Position numbers and translations under genes: made by a program. A stretch of 64,000 bases of DNA from Bacteroides coprosuis DSM 18011 (GTDB taxonomy: Bacteria > Bacteroidota > Bacteroidia > Bacteroidales > Bacteroidaceae): assembly GCA_000212915.1 (NCBI GenBank), contig CM001167.1:2348780-2412779 (forward strand), given 5' to 3'. The notes beneath the pieces were generated by a model. It was not told where the DNA came from and searched no databases. It worked only from the letters and a program-made list of their open reading frames with translations. Of the stretch, positions 29,557-39,600 are shown piece by piece. Every line of letters begins with the position of its first letter. Within the stretch, counting starts at the first letter, position 1.

Positions 29557-29907
29557 ATGAGATGTGTAAAATGCAGACAAGAATTCGATAGGAGCAGAAC
29601 AGAATCTTGCCCAAACTGCGGTACCAACCAAACTAAATTTATGTTTAAGCCGATTGATCTAGATCCCGAACTTGTAGATTTAGAAAATGCAGATGGCATA
29701 TTGAGAGCCTTCTCTCGTATTTTCCTGACACTAAGCATTGTCTCTGCAATATTCTGCTTTTTTCTGATGGCTCATCATGGTGGAAGACAACTAGCCATTG
29801 CCCTACTCTCCTCTTTTGGTATTATAGCCGTGGGCATACTCGTATGGGGAATATGTAATGTATTGGTCAATATCTCTTGCAACCTTCGCAAGATAGCCAA
29901 CAAGTAA
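29557..29907 (+). CDS. Small zinc-ribbon membrane protein
   Basis: A 116-residue protein. Two cysteine pairs at the N-terminus (CVKC near residue 3 and CPNC near residue 18) form a predicted zinc ribbon. After an acidic linker (PIDLDPELVDLE), two hydrophobic segments follow (about 55-72 and 80-103). The layout is a cytosolic zinc ribbon tethered to the inner membrane. Its function is unknown. It lies between two terminators and is probably monocistronic. Confidence 0.65.
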   Translation: MRCVKCRQEFDRSRTESCPNCGTNQTKFMFKPIDLDPELVDLENADGILRAFSRIFLTLSIVSAIFCFFLMAHHGGRQLAIALLSSFGIIAVGILVWGICNVLVNISCNLRKIANK

Positions 29908-29928
29908 AACTACTCCAGAATATTCGTT

Positions 29929-29965
29929 CATAAAAAAAGCTGTGCCTAATTAAAGACACAGCTTT
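29929..29965 (-). terminator. Terminator of the KduI operon
   Basis: Arms AAAGCTGTG (29936-29944) and CACAGCTTT (29957-29965). On the minus strand the stem is followed by seven T. It lies about 60 bp past the kduI stop and ends the operon that starts with SusC at 39888. Confidence 0.85.
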
Positions 29966-30024
29966 CTCACTGATATGTTCACATTATATAATATAGCGTA
30001 TATTACGCTGTACTTTCCGATTTC

Positions 30025-30927
30025 TTATTTTATATCCGTTGGATATACTTTATCCATATCGTTATAGTCTAGGTTTTCACCTGCCATACCCCAGATAAAT
30101 GTATAGTTACATGTTCCTGCTCCTGCGTGGATTGACCATTCGGGAGAAATCACACTTTGTTCGTTGTGAAGGAAGATGTGACGTGATTCTTGAGGTTGAC
30201 CCATATAGTGGCATACTGCTTGGTCTTCTGGTAAGTTGAAGTAGAAGTAGGCTTCCATTCTACGGTCGTGTGTGTGTGCTGGCATAGTGTTCCAAACACT
30301 ACCTGGTTGTAGTTCAGTTAGACCCATTTGCAGTTGACATACTTGTACTGTTTCTTTTACTATCAACTGATTGATCACACGTGCATTTGATTCTTCTAAT
30401 GAACCAGCGTTTATGATATTAGCTTCTTTTAGCGTAATCTTCTTTACTGGGTATGAAGTGTGTGCTGGTGCTGAATTGAAGTAGAATTTAGCTGGTTTAC
30501 CTGCATCTACTGATTCAAAGCTTACTTCGTGATCTCCTGCTCCTACATAAAGAGCTTCTTTGAAGTTTAGTTTGTAGCTCTTCTTACCTACCTTTACAAT
30601 ACCTTCACCTCCTACATTGATGATACCTAGCTCTCTACGGTGTAAAAAGTTGGGTGCCTTTAAAGGATCAATAGCATCTAGGGTTAAAACCTCACCCATA
30701 GGTAAAGCTCCACCTACGATAAAACGATCGTACATGGTATAAATCATATTGATCTGATTCGATTCGAATACCTTTTCGAATAAGAAGTGTTTACGCAACT
30801 TTTCTGTATCGTAATTCTTCACATCTTCTGGATGATGTGCATAACGTACTTCATACTGTATGTGCTTTTGTGCACTTACTGACAAAACTGCTACTAAGCA
30901 GCATACTAACAGCATTAATTTTTTCAT
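30025..30927 (-). CDS. kduI: 5-dehydro-4-deoxy-D-glucuronate isomerase with an apparent signal peptide
   Basis: A 300-residue KduI, converting 5-keto-4-deoxyuronate to 2,5-diketo-3-deoxygluconate (DKII). Core motifs are [51 protein letters not shown] and FIWGMAGEN. The zinc ligands are the two His of [11 protein letters not shown], the Glu of that segment, and the His of WSIHAGAG. The E. coli enzyme has 278 residues and starts near the [11 protein letters not shown] region. Here about 20 residues precede it ([20 protein letters not shown]), a textbook cleavable signal ending in SAQ. The enzyme is therefore predicted to be periplasmic, which is unusual for a step normally described as cytosolic. 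It is last in the operon, 7 bp after the EIIC gene. Confidence 0.93.
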   Translation of the reverse strand: MKKLMLLVCCLVAVLSVSAQKHIQYEVRYAHHPEDVKNYDTEKLRKHFLFEKVFESNQINMIYTMYDRFIVGGALPMGEVLTLDAIDPLKAPNFLHRRELGIINVGGEGIVKVGKKSYKLNFKEALYVGAGDHEVSFESVDAGKPAKFYFNSAPAHTSYPVKKITLKEANIINAGSLEESNARVINQLIVKETVQVCQLQMGLTELQPGSVWNTMPAHTHDRRMEAYFYFNLPEDQAVCHYMGQPQESRHIFLHNEQSVISPEWSIHAGAGTCNYTFIWGMAGENLDYNDMDKVYPTDIK

Positions 30928-30934
30928 CTTAACT

Positions 30935-32296
30935 CTATTTTTTTATGATTACATTTTTCTGTCGGTTTAAAACTACTAAGCCTAAAGTAAATATTCCGAT
31001 AAGAATACTTCCTACCAGTTTTAAATTGGCAGTGAATTGATAGATTACCCAGGTTAGTGGACTAGCGGCAAAGTCGATACAAGCTACCTGCTGGCCATCG
31101 GCAATAGCGATGGTTCCTGTTTGGTGAGCTGCTTCGGTAAAAATACCTGCCAGACCTGTTGCGATATAGTTTCCGGCTACCATCATTATTAAACCAATCA
31201 GGAATGTCTTAAAAACATTTCCTTTGGTATAAGGTAGTATCATTGGAAAAACATAAAGCAAACCTGCTAAACTGGTTAGAGGTAAGAACTTATTTCCAGG
31301 TAGTGCTACCGACAAGAAAAGCAATACGGGAATAAGTAATATGGTTACCACAAGGGTGGCTGGATGACCGATAACAAGTGCTGGACTCATGCCGATCAAG
31401 AAACCTGTGGTTTTACCTGCAAATTTTCTTTTGATTAATTCTTTGGTTGCTTCTGAGATAGGTACCAAACCTTCTATAAATAAAGAGGTGATTCGTGGAA
31501 TTAACTCCATTACGGCACCCATTACAACGCCTAGTTTTAGGACATCGGCAAATTCATAGCGAGCTAGACCACCTAGCAAACAGCCTATGATTACGCCCAA
31601 GAAGATAGGTTCACCTAACAAACCAAATTTCTTTTTCATTCCCTCGGCATCAATATTGATTTTATTCATACCTGGGATGAAGTCTAAGCCTTTATTGATT
31701 AGCCATGCAAAAGGGGCAAAGGCTACCACAAAAGGTTGTGGAATAGAGATTCCATCCATCTTATCGTAGAACTTAGCAAAGCGATCTGCTGTAAAATCGG
31801 CCATGACCAAAGAAAGCACATAGCAGATAATAGCGGCATACAAGCCATACACAACACTATCTGTAGCTACAGCTACGATAGAGCCGATAAAGGCATGGTG
31901 CCAAAAGTTCCAAATATCGATGTTTACTGTTTTAGTTCCTTTAACAAGCAAAAGAACTAAGTTGATAATCAAGCAGACAGGAATTACTAAGGCACCTACC
32001 GATGAGGTGTAAGCGATTTCTGCTGCTGCTGGCCAACCAATATCCAAGATATCCGTTTGAAGCCCGTAGATATCAGCTAATTTTTGTACGGCTGGACCTA
32101 AATTACTAGTTAGCAGGTTTGTGATTACATTTAATCCGATAAAACCCACCCCTACATACAATCCTGAACGTACAGCTTTGGCTACCTTAACTCCTAGCAG
32201 GATACCTATTATCGTAAAGATAATGGGCATCATCACGCTAGGACCTAGACCAATAATATAGCTTATACCTGAATTCAAGTGTTCTAAAAAATTCAT
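30935..32296 (-). CDS. GatC-type PTS EIIC permease without EIIA/EIIB partners
   Basis: A 453-residue polytopic membrane protein of the galactitol-type EIIC family (Pfam EIIC-GAT), the same length as E. coli GatC. Visible features are [21 protein letters not shown], the loop [41 protein letters not shown] and [15 protein letters not shown]. No EIIA, EIIB, HPr or EI gene is in the window. Sugar phosphorylation in this pathway is covered by KdgK, so this protein may work as a secondary transporter. Its position between kdgA and the exported KduI suggests that it carries DKII or another deoxy-ketouronate across the inner membrane. That role is inference. Confidence 0.85.
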   Translation of the reverse strand: MNFLEHLNSGISYIIGLGPSVMMPIIFTIIGILLGVKVAKAVRSGLYVGVGFIGLNVITNLLTSNLGPAVQKLADIYGLQTDILDIGWPAAAEIAYTSSVGALVIPVCLIINLVLLLVKGTKTVNIDIWNFWHHAFIGSIVAVATDSVVYGLYAAIICYVLSLVMADFTADRFAKFYDKMDGISIPQPFVVAFAPFAWLINKGLDFIPGMNKINIDAEGMKKKFGLLGEPIFLGVIIGCLLGGLARYEFADVLKLGVVMGAVMELIPRITSLFIEGLVPISEATKELIKRKFAGKTTGFLIGMSPALVIGHPATLVVTILLIPVLLFLSVALPGNKFLPLTSLAGLLYVFPMILPYTKGNVFKTFLIGLIMMVAGNYIATGLAGIFTEAAHQTGTIAIADGQQVACIDFAASPLTWVIYQFTANLKLVGSILIGIFTLGLVVLNRQKNVIIKK

Positions 32297-32314
32297 GTAC
32301 TCTGTTTTTATGGA

Positions 32315-32983
32315 TTAACGTGCTTCGGCAATATAACCGAGTGCGGCACGACTCATTTCGGTGATTTTTGACCAGTCACGGGCAGCTATTACTTCTTTGG
32401 GGAAGAGTTTTGAACCCATACCAATGCAAGTTACTCCTGCTTTTACCCAAGTAGTTAGGTTTTCTCGAGTGGGTTCTACTCCTCCTGTTACCATCAATTG
32501 AGACCAAGGCATAGGTCCTTTGATGTTTTTTACAAATGAAGGTCCCCCTACGTTACCTGCGGGGAATACTTTGACTACCTCACAACCCATTTCTTGAGCA
32601 TTGCTGATTTCTGTTACAGAGCCACAGCCTGGAATATAAGCCACCTGACGGCGGTTACATACTTTAGCGACTTCTGGGTTGAACATGGGTCCTACCACGA
32701 AGTTTGCTCCTAGTTGTAAAAAGAGTACAGCAGTTGGAGCATCTAGGATTGAGCCTATACCCAACACCATTTCTGGGCAGTTTTCACGACTCCAAAGATG
32801 CAAGTCTCTAAATATCTCATGTGCGAAATCACCACGGTTGGTGAATTCAAATGCACGCACACCCCCTTCGTAACAAGCTTTGAGAACTTGCTTGGCTACT
32901 TCTAGGTCTTTATGATAAAATACAGGAACCATAGGTACATTCACCATATTTTGGAGAACCTGTAATCTTGAAAAATTTGCCAT
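32315..32983 (-). CDS. kdgA: 2-dehydro-3-deoxy-6-phosphogluconate aldolase
   Basis: A 222-residue class I aldolase splitting KDPG into pyruvate and glyceraldehyde-3-phosphate. The Schiff-base lysine is in [14 protein letters not shown]. The general-base glutamate is in [10 protein letters not shown], and [19 protein letters not shown] and [10 protein letters not shown] complete the barrel. The segment [13 protein letters not shown] is the usual phosphate-binding end. It finishes the uronate branch that starts with KduI and KduD. It lies 11 bp downstream of kduD and 18 bp upstream of the permease gene. Confidence 0.93.
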   Translation of the reverse strand: MANFSRLQVLQNMVNVPMVPVFYHKDLEVAKQVLKACYEGGVRAFEFTNRGDFAHEIFRDLHLWSRENCPEMVLGIGSILDAPTAVLFLQLGANFVVGPMFNPEVAKVCNRRQVAYIPGCGSVTEISNAQEMGCEVVKVFPAGNVGGPSFVKNIKGPMPWSQLMVTGGVEPTRENLTTWVKAGVTCIGMGSKLFPKEVIAARDWSKITEMSRAALGYIAEAR

Positions 32984-32994
32984 TGAGTTACTTA

Positions 32995-33777
32995 TTATTT
33001 AGGTTGTTTTCCGATATAAGCTAGGATACCTCCATCTACGTAAAGGATATGTCCATTCACAAAGTCTGAAGCACCAGAGGCTAAGAATACAACTGGACCT
33101 TCTAAATCTTCAGGAGTTCCCCAACGAGCTGCTGGTGTTTTAGAGATGATGAAATCATTGAATGGATGACCATCGGTACGAAGTGGTGCGGTTTGAGGAG
33201 TGCCGATATAACCTGGGCCGATACCATTTACTTGGATGTTGTGTTCTGCCCATTCGCATGCTAGGTTTTTAGTTAGCATCTTCAACCCACCTTTTGCTGC
33301 TGCGTATGCCGATACTGTTTCACGACCTAGTTCACTCATCATAGAGCAGATGTTTATGATTTTTCCTGCACCCTTTTGAATCATACCTGGAGCTACTGCT
33401 TTAGATACAATAAATGGACCTACTAGGTCAACATCAATAACTTCCTTAAACTCTTCTACACTAGTTTCTAGTACGGGGATACGTTTGATGATACCTGCAT
33501 TATTTACTAGAATATCGATAGTGCCTACTGTCTTTTCAACTTCTGCTACCATCGCTTGTACTTCTGATTCCTTGGTTACATCACAAGTAAATCCGTAAGC
33601 CTTCAAGCCTTCTTTTTCGTATTCTGCTACCGCTTCTTTCACCATTTCTGAGCGACGAGCGTTGATTATGATTGTTGCTCCAGCTTTTCCTAAAGCCATT
33701 GCCATTGCCATACCAATTCCATAAGTACCACCTGTTACAAGGGCTACTTTTCCTGTCAAGTCAAATGCGTTATTCAT
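32995..33777 (-). CDS. kduD: SDR oxidoreductase, 2-dehydro-3-deoxy-D-gluconate 5-dehydrogenase type
   Basis: A 260-residue classical [22 protein letters not shown] binds NAD(P), NNAG is at residue 91, and the catalytic Ser-Tyr-Lys appears in [34 protein letters not shown] follows. In this setting it most likely reduces DKII (the KduI product) to KDG. Gluconate 5-dehydrogenases share the same fold and are hard to tell apart by sequence, but the flanking kdgK, kdgA and kduI make KduD the better call. It is cytosolic, with no signal peptide, in contrast to KduI in the same operon. Confidence 0.88.
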   Translation of the reverse strand: MNNAFDLTGKVALVTGGTYGIGMAMAMALGKAGATIIINARRSEMVKEAVAEYEKEGLKAYGFTCDVTKESEVQAMVAEVEKTVGTIDILVNNAGIIKRIPVLETSVEEFKEVIDVDLVGPFIVSKAVAPGMIQKGAGKIINICSMMSELGRETVSAYAAAKGGLKMLTKNLACEWAEHNIQVNGIGPGYIGTPQTAPLRTDGHPFNDFIISKTPAARWGTPEDLEGPVVFLASGASDFVNGHILYVDGGILAYIGKQPK

Positions 33778-33818
33778 TTTTTCTTTCTTTATATAGTTAT
33801 TAATTGGATTACCTTTTT

Positions 33819-34856
33819 TTAGCGAGACACTCTACCTGAGCCATCTCCTCCCATTAAGCCTTCTACCTCTTTGACACTCACTAGATTGAAATCACCATAA
33901 ACGGTATGTTTCAAGCAAGATGCTGCAATGGCAAAATCGAGTGCTTTTTGATCGTCTTGGGGGTAAGAAATCAAGCCATAGATAAGACCACCCATGAATG
34001 AGTCTCCACCACCCACACGGTCTACAATATGAGTTATATCATATCTTCTAGATTCGTATAGACGATCTGAATGAAGGCAGCCTCCCCAAGTATTGTGATT
34101 GGCATTGATAGATCCACGAAGAGTGATAATCACTTTCTTGGTTCTTGGGAAACGTTTCTTCAACTGTACACATACCGATTCGAAGGCTGCACTATCTACA
34201 TGACCTTTGGTTTGAGTCACATCAAAGCCTTCTGGTTTTATACCAAATACTTTTTCTGCATCTTCCTCATTTCCTAAGATCACATCACATCCTTCTACCA
34301 AAGCAGGCATCACTTCTGAGGCTGTTTTACCATACTTCCATAGATTTTTGCGGTAGTTTAAGTCGCAAGACACTGTAATACCTAAGCGATTAGCTGCTTG
34401 GATTGCCTCTAGACATACATCTGCTGCTTCTTGCGAGATAGCTGGAGTAATTCCTGTCCAGTGGAACCATTGAGCGCCTTCAAAGACTTCATCCCAATTG
34501 ATGCTGCCCGGCTGGATAGTAGCAATAGAGGAGTGTGCTCTATCGTAAACTACTTTTGAGGGACGAGCTACAGCTCCTGTTTCTAAAAAGTAGATACCGA
34601 CTCTCTCGCCTCCACGAAGGATAGCTTGTGTATCTACATTATATTTGCGTAGTTCAGAGATAGCCCAATCGCCTATGTCATTTTGAGGTAAGCGAGTGAT
34701 AAACTGAGCTGGAATGCCATAGTTTGCTAAAGAGACAGCGACGTTGGCTTCACCCCCACCAAAGGTGGCATTTAAATTAGTTGACTGGATAAAACGTTGG
34801 TATCCAGGTGTTGCTAAACGCAACATGATTTCTCCAAATGTGACTACTTTCTTCAT
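33819..34856 (-). CDS. kdgK: 2-keto-3-deoxygluconate kinase, PfkB family
   Basis: A 345-residue PfkB-type kinase that makes KDPG from KDG. The N-terminal substrate motif is TFGGGEANVAVSLANYG. The C-terminal signature HIVDRVGGGDSFMGGLIYG contains the catalytic Asp and the anion hole. ILGNEEDAEKVFG and VIITLRGSINANHNTW are further family landmarks. It is the first gene of the sugar-acid part of the operon, downstream of SusD and a long hairpin at 34882-34921, so its level may be set apart from that of susC-susD. Confidence 0.92.
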   Translation of the reverse strand: MKKVVTFGEIMLRLATPGYQRFIQSTNLNATFGGGEANVAVSLANYGIPAQFITRLPQNDIGDWAISELRKYNVDTQAILRGGERVGIYFLETGAVARPSKVVYDRAHSSIATIQPGSINWDEVFEGAQWFHWTGITPAISQEAADVCLEAIQAANRLGITVSCDLNYRKNLWKYGKTASEVMPALVEGCDVILGNEEDAEKVFGIKPEGFDVTQTKGHVDSAAFESVCVQLKKRFPRTKKVIITLRGSINANHNTWGGCLHSDRLYESRRYDITHIVDRVGGGDSFMGGLIYGLISYPQDDQKALDFAIAASCLKHTVYGDFNLVSVKEVEGLMGGDGSGRVSR

Positions 34857-34881
34857 TTGTATTCTTATTATTAGTTTTTAT

Positions 34882-34921
34882 GAAAATACCTAGTTAATAA
34901 GGTTATTAGCTAGGTATTTTC
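34882..34921 (-). promoter_or_regulatory. Long intercistronic hairpin between susD and kdgK
   Basis: Arms GAAAATACCTAG (34882-34893) and CTAGGTATTTTC (34910-34921) are perfectly complementary over 12 bp, with an inner TAATA/TATTA stem that extends the helix. No long T-run follows on the minus strand. It looks more like an mRNA-stabilising or partial-attenuation hairpin than a full terminator. Confidence 0.6.
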
Positions 34922-34963
34922 GAGGTATAATCAAAATATGTGTTAGTTAGTTAGCTTTTCTGA

Positions 34964-36628
34964 TTATTCAGTATAACCGTTATTTTGTTTCCAACCCGCA
35001 CCAGTTTCTCTAATTTCGTAATTAGGGATTGGGTATAGCTCATGTTTACCAGCAACGAAGTTATCACCAGCCATATAGTTGAATTTTTCCAAATGACCTT
35101 CGCTAGTTAACTTAGCAAGTTCTTCTTTCGTTTCTTGAAGTTTTTCGCCTAATTTGTTCCAACGAATAAGATCCATTCTACGACCGCCTTCAAAACATAG
35201 CTCACGAGCACGTTCGTTTATAATTTCATTTAAGAAACTATCGTGATCAAAATCACCTACTTTTAAATCTCTCTTCATCGTACCATCAATCTCTTTACCG
35301 AAAGCACGGTGGCGAACTTGATTTACTAGTTTGATAGCTTCAGCTGTAGGACCATCATTTACTTCATTCAAAGCTTCAGCTTTCATTAAAAGAACATCAG
35401 CATAACGCATTACTACTACGTTAACGTCTGTATTGTTCATGTCTTTAATTTCAGCAGTCTGCCAGTTTCTTCTCCATTTACCAGGGGCCCACTGATAGCT
35501 CCTCTTAGCATTGATTTTTTTGACTTGGTCATCTTTATTAATTTGCCAATCAGCAATAGCTACTTCTTTTCTCAAATCATCTTTCTCAAAAATAGCAGCA
35601 AATGTTCCTAAAGTTTTAATAAAAGAGTTTGCTCTACCATATTGAGAATTCTGATGAATAGAAGGACCATTGTAAGTTCCTTGATTACTTACGTGTCTAT
35701 TAGCACCCACTGGATTGAAGAATTGAATTTCAAACATATTTTCTTTCGGTTCAAACTTCAATTCGCACATATTGCGGAAAATTTGCTCGTAGCTAGGATT
35801 CAATTCATGTTTGCCTGAATTGATTACAGCATCAGCCATTTCTACAACTTTTTGGTAGTATTCTTTATAGTTGGCAGGACGTTCCATCTTGCCATCTACT
35901 GTCAACTTATAACCCGCTTTGAATAAATAAACACGAGCTAACATAGCTTGAGCAGCAGTCTTAGACATACGTCCAACAAAACCACCTGGATATTCATCGT
36001 AATTGAATAAATTAGGAATAGCTTCATTCAACTCATCAATAATGAAATCATAGATTTCTTCAGCATTCGTTCTAGGCAATTTAAAATTGCTAGTTGCTTC
36101 AGAATGTTCTGTTTTCAATGGAATATCACCAAACAAACGAACTAAGTCGAAGTAAGCCAAAGCACGCATAGCCTTAGTTTCAGCAATGTAGTTGTGATAC
36201 AATACAGTATCCTTAGCATCTGCCTCCACTTTTACTTTATGAGCATTTTCAAGAAGTAAATTAGCACGGTTAATTCCTGAGTAATAAGCTCCCCATGATT
36301 GTTCTAGCCAAGGATGGTTTGCATAAGCATTGTAGTGTCCTAAGTCACGAGCTACGTGACCTAAATTTGCACCATTCACATGGGCAATATCCGTATCAGT
36401 ATCATAAACCATCCAGTACTGGCCATAGGTATTTAACTCACTAAAAACTTCGTAAACACCTCTTAATCCCATATTCATACGGTGAGTAGAGCTATAATAA
36501 TCTTCTCCGTAGAAGTTATATGGTTTTTCTTCCAATCTGCTTTCACAGCTAGAAAGAGTATTTGTTAGTAGCAGGGCAGATAATACAATACCTGCTCCTG
36601 TTTTTATTTTATTAATCATATTTGTCAT
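34964..36628 (-). CDS. RagB/SusD-family outer-membrane lipoprotein of the large GAG locus
   Basis: A 554-residue SusD-like lipoprotein with signal AGIVLSALLLTNTLSSC (lipobox LSSC). NFYGEDYYSSTHRMNMGLRGVY starts the domain and is given here only as a landmark near residue 38. TKAMRALAYFDLVRLFGDIP is the conserved TPR segment. The C-terminal signature is LNEIINERARELCFEGGRRM followed by DLIRWNKLG. It binds glycosaminoglycan oligosaccharides at the cell surface and works with the SusC 11 bp upstream. No separate surface glycan-binding protein gene follows it, which is a difference from many Bacteroides loci. Confidence 0.95.
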   Translation of the reverse strand: MTNMINKIKTGAGIVLSALLLTNTLSSCESRLEEKPYNFYGEDYYSSTHRMNMGLRGVYEVFSELNTYGQYWMVYDTDTDIAHVNGANLGHVARDLGHYNAYANHPWLEQSWGAYYSGINRANLLLENAHKVKVEADAKDTVLYHNYIAETKAMRALAYFDLVRLFGDIPLKTEHSEATSNFKLPRTNAEEIYDFIIDELNEAIPNLFNYDEYPGGFVGRMSKTAAQAMLARVYLFKAGYKLTVDGKMERPANYKEYYQKVVEMADAVINSGKHELNPSYEQIFRNMCELKFEPKENMFEIQFFNPVGANRHVSNQGTYNGPSIHQNSQYGRANSFIKTLGTFAAIFEKDDLRKEVAIADWQINKDDQVKKINAKRSYQWAPGKWRRNWQTAEIKDMNNTDVNVVVMRYADVLLMKAEALNEVNDGPTAEAIKLVNQVRHRAFGKEIDGTMKRDLKVGDFDHDSFLNEIINERARELCFEGGRRMDLIRWNKLGEKLQETKEELAKLTSEGHLEKFNYMAGDNFVAGKHELYPIPNYEIRETGAGWKQNNGYTE

Positions 36629-36639
36629 AGTAATCTCTA

Positions 36640-39600
36640 TTATAATGTAAGGTTAAGACCAAATAATGTAGTTGTAGCTCTTGGATAAGCACCCCAGTCA
36701 ATACCTGGAGATAGACCTCCATTAGAACGAGTATCTACTTCTGGGTCGAAACCAGAGTAACCTGTGATTGTAAATAGATTATTCATACTTGCATAAAAGC
36801 GAAGGCTTTGAATACCAATTTTGCGAACTAATGTTCTTGGCACTGTATAACCGAATGTGATGTTGCTTAAGCGTAAGTAAGAAGCACTTTCTACAAACTT
36901 AGAACTGAACTGTAAGTTTTGAGTTCCGTGTAGAGAAGCATAATTATTATTAGAGTTTAATTGTGCTAGAGCATCTGGGTTTCTATATACATTTTCACCA
37001 TTTTGATCAATGTAAGTAAAACGACCTAATACATCAGTAAGCGCATTTTTATAACGGTTCTTAGTCATTGTATAGAACATTTTGTTAGCGTTGTAAACAT
37101 CACCACCTACACTGTAGTTTAATACAAATGACAAGTCAAAACCTTTGTATGAGAAGTTATTAGTAATACCACCATAGAACTTAGGTTGAGCTTTACCAAT
37201 TACTTTTTCGTCTTTTGAGTCGATAACACCGTCACCATTCAAATCGCGATATTTCCAGTAACCTGGACGAACCTTTTCTCCACTAACAGAAACAATACCT
37301 TCTTTCAGTGTATAAACATCTTCTTCTTTGCCTGCATTAGGATTAAAATCGAAATCTTCTACTTTGTAAATGCCATCGTTTACATATCCCCACATCTGAC
37401 CAATAGGTTCACCTTCACGAATCATATAGTCATAACCATTCCACTCGTTACTTGACCAGTTTGAACGAACAGGCATTGTGCTAGCATCTGCTAACTTGAT
37501 TACCTTATTCTTGTTGGTTGCAAAGTTGAAAGTTGTACTCCATTTGAAATTATCATTATCGATATTGTATGAAGTAACTGCCATTTCAAAACCTACGTTT
37601 CTTGTCTTACCAATATTAGCAATCATGCTAGGGAAACCCGAAATCAATGGAAGATTCTTGTTCAATAGAAGATCACTTGCTTCGTTACGATAGAAGTCTA
37701 AAGTAACTTGTAAACGTTGGCTAAAGAATCCCATATCCAAACCAATATTGGTAGATACGTCAGTTTCCCACTTCAACTTAGAGTTTGCAAGCTGTTGTTC
37801 GTAGTAAGAGTTTTCTTGTATACCGTTTTCAGGCATATAGCTAGAACCCATACGCATCAATGAAAGATAGTTTTGGATGTTGTTGTTACCAGCAGTACCA
37901 AAACCAACACGTAATTTCAAGTCAGAGAAAATATTTAGATTCTTGATAAAGTCTTCATCAGAAGCTCTCCACGCAAATGAACCTGAAGGGAATACACCCC
38001 ATTTGCTATCACCACCAAATTTTGAAGATCCGTCAGTACGTACAGTTACGGTAAATAGATATTTAGCAAGTAGGTTATAATTCACACGGCTAAAGAATGA
38101 TAACTGACGAGAATCAGATACATCATTAGTAGGAACATCAGCAAATTTACCTAGGCTTAAATCATTTAAACCAAAGTTATCTTCGCCAAAATTACGAATT
38201 CCTAAGTTCATGCTCTTATCACGACGGTAAGTTTCTTCTTGACCCACCATGATATCCAACTTATGATTTCTATTGATTTTAGGTTTGTAAGTCAATGTAT
38301 TACTGTATGTCCAGTTATCACGACTTGCTTTTCTTAGTTCGGCATAAGGACCACCGCTACGTTGAGCTTGGCTACTACGAGGACCAAAGAATACATCGTT
38401 ATCATTGTCATTACGACCCATACCCACCATACCACGGTAAGTTAAGTTAGGAAGGATATTGTAAGTTATACTAGCATTGATATTTAGAATGCGGCTTGTT
38501 CTTTTACGTTTCTCTTCAGTAATAGAAGTATTAGGGTTTACCATAACGTTGCCAGAATCGTTATCCAAGATAGGGTCAACATCCATATTTAATAGATCTT
38601 GATCATTTCCATCACGACTGATTACAGGACGATACTGAATAATGTGTTGCATACGGCTAAAACGACCACCTTCGTTTAGAGAACCTAAACCAGTTGTTTT
38701 ATCCCATACATAACCTACGTTTGCAGAGAAACGTAATTTCTCATTTAATTTTTGGTCTAAGCGCATACGAATATTATTCTTTTCGTATCCACTACCCTTC
38801 ATCACACCATCATCATCTGTATGAGCAAAAGACACATTATACTTAGTATCTTTATTACCACCATTTACAGAGAACTTGTAGTTTTGAGTTACAGGAGTCT
38901 GTCCATCAAAAATTTCATCTTGCCAGTTGATACCTGCACGATTGCCATAAGCATCTGGCATATCATTCCAAGTATTTTGCATATTAGCAAGTAGTGGAGT
39001 TTCTTCATCCCAACCTAATCCGTAACGTTGAGTAAACTTACGAGCTTCATCAATACCACCATCAAGCATTGCTCTTTCGTATTCTAGTTTTACGAAATCA
39101 AGAGGCTTCAATACTCCTAGACGCTTAGAGATTTTCTTAAAACCCACATAAGAGTCGAAGTTGATATTAGCCTTACCTTCTTTACCTGATTTTGTAGTAA
39201 TTAAGATTACCCCGTTTGCACCAGCAGCACCATAAATAGCAGTTGCCGAAGCATCTTTCAATACATCAATAGATTCAATATCTGTAGGATCTAGCACACG
39301 AAGACCATCAGGAGATGGGAAACCATCAACAATGTATAGAGGGTCATTGCTTTGTGTAATAGAAATACCACCACGCACACGTACTTTAACATCGGCACCT
39401 GGAGAACCTTGAGCTTGTGTAATTTGTAGACCCGCTACTTTACCATTCAAGGCTTGAAGTGCATCTGTTACAGGGATATTTGCGATATCATCACCCTTTA
39501 CAGAAGATACAGCACTAGTTAGCTCACTTCTCTTTACTGTACCATAACCAATAGCAACTACTTCATCGAGTTGAAATTCGCTTGATTGTTTAAGTTGTGC

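Noticed and set aside
29936-29965. Terminator assigned to the plus-strand zinc-ribbon membrane protein
   Set aside because: On the plus strand the stem is followed by TCTC rather than a T-run. The T-run is on the minus strand, so it is assigned to the KduI operon.
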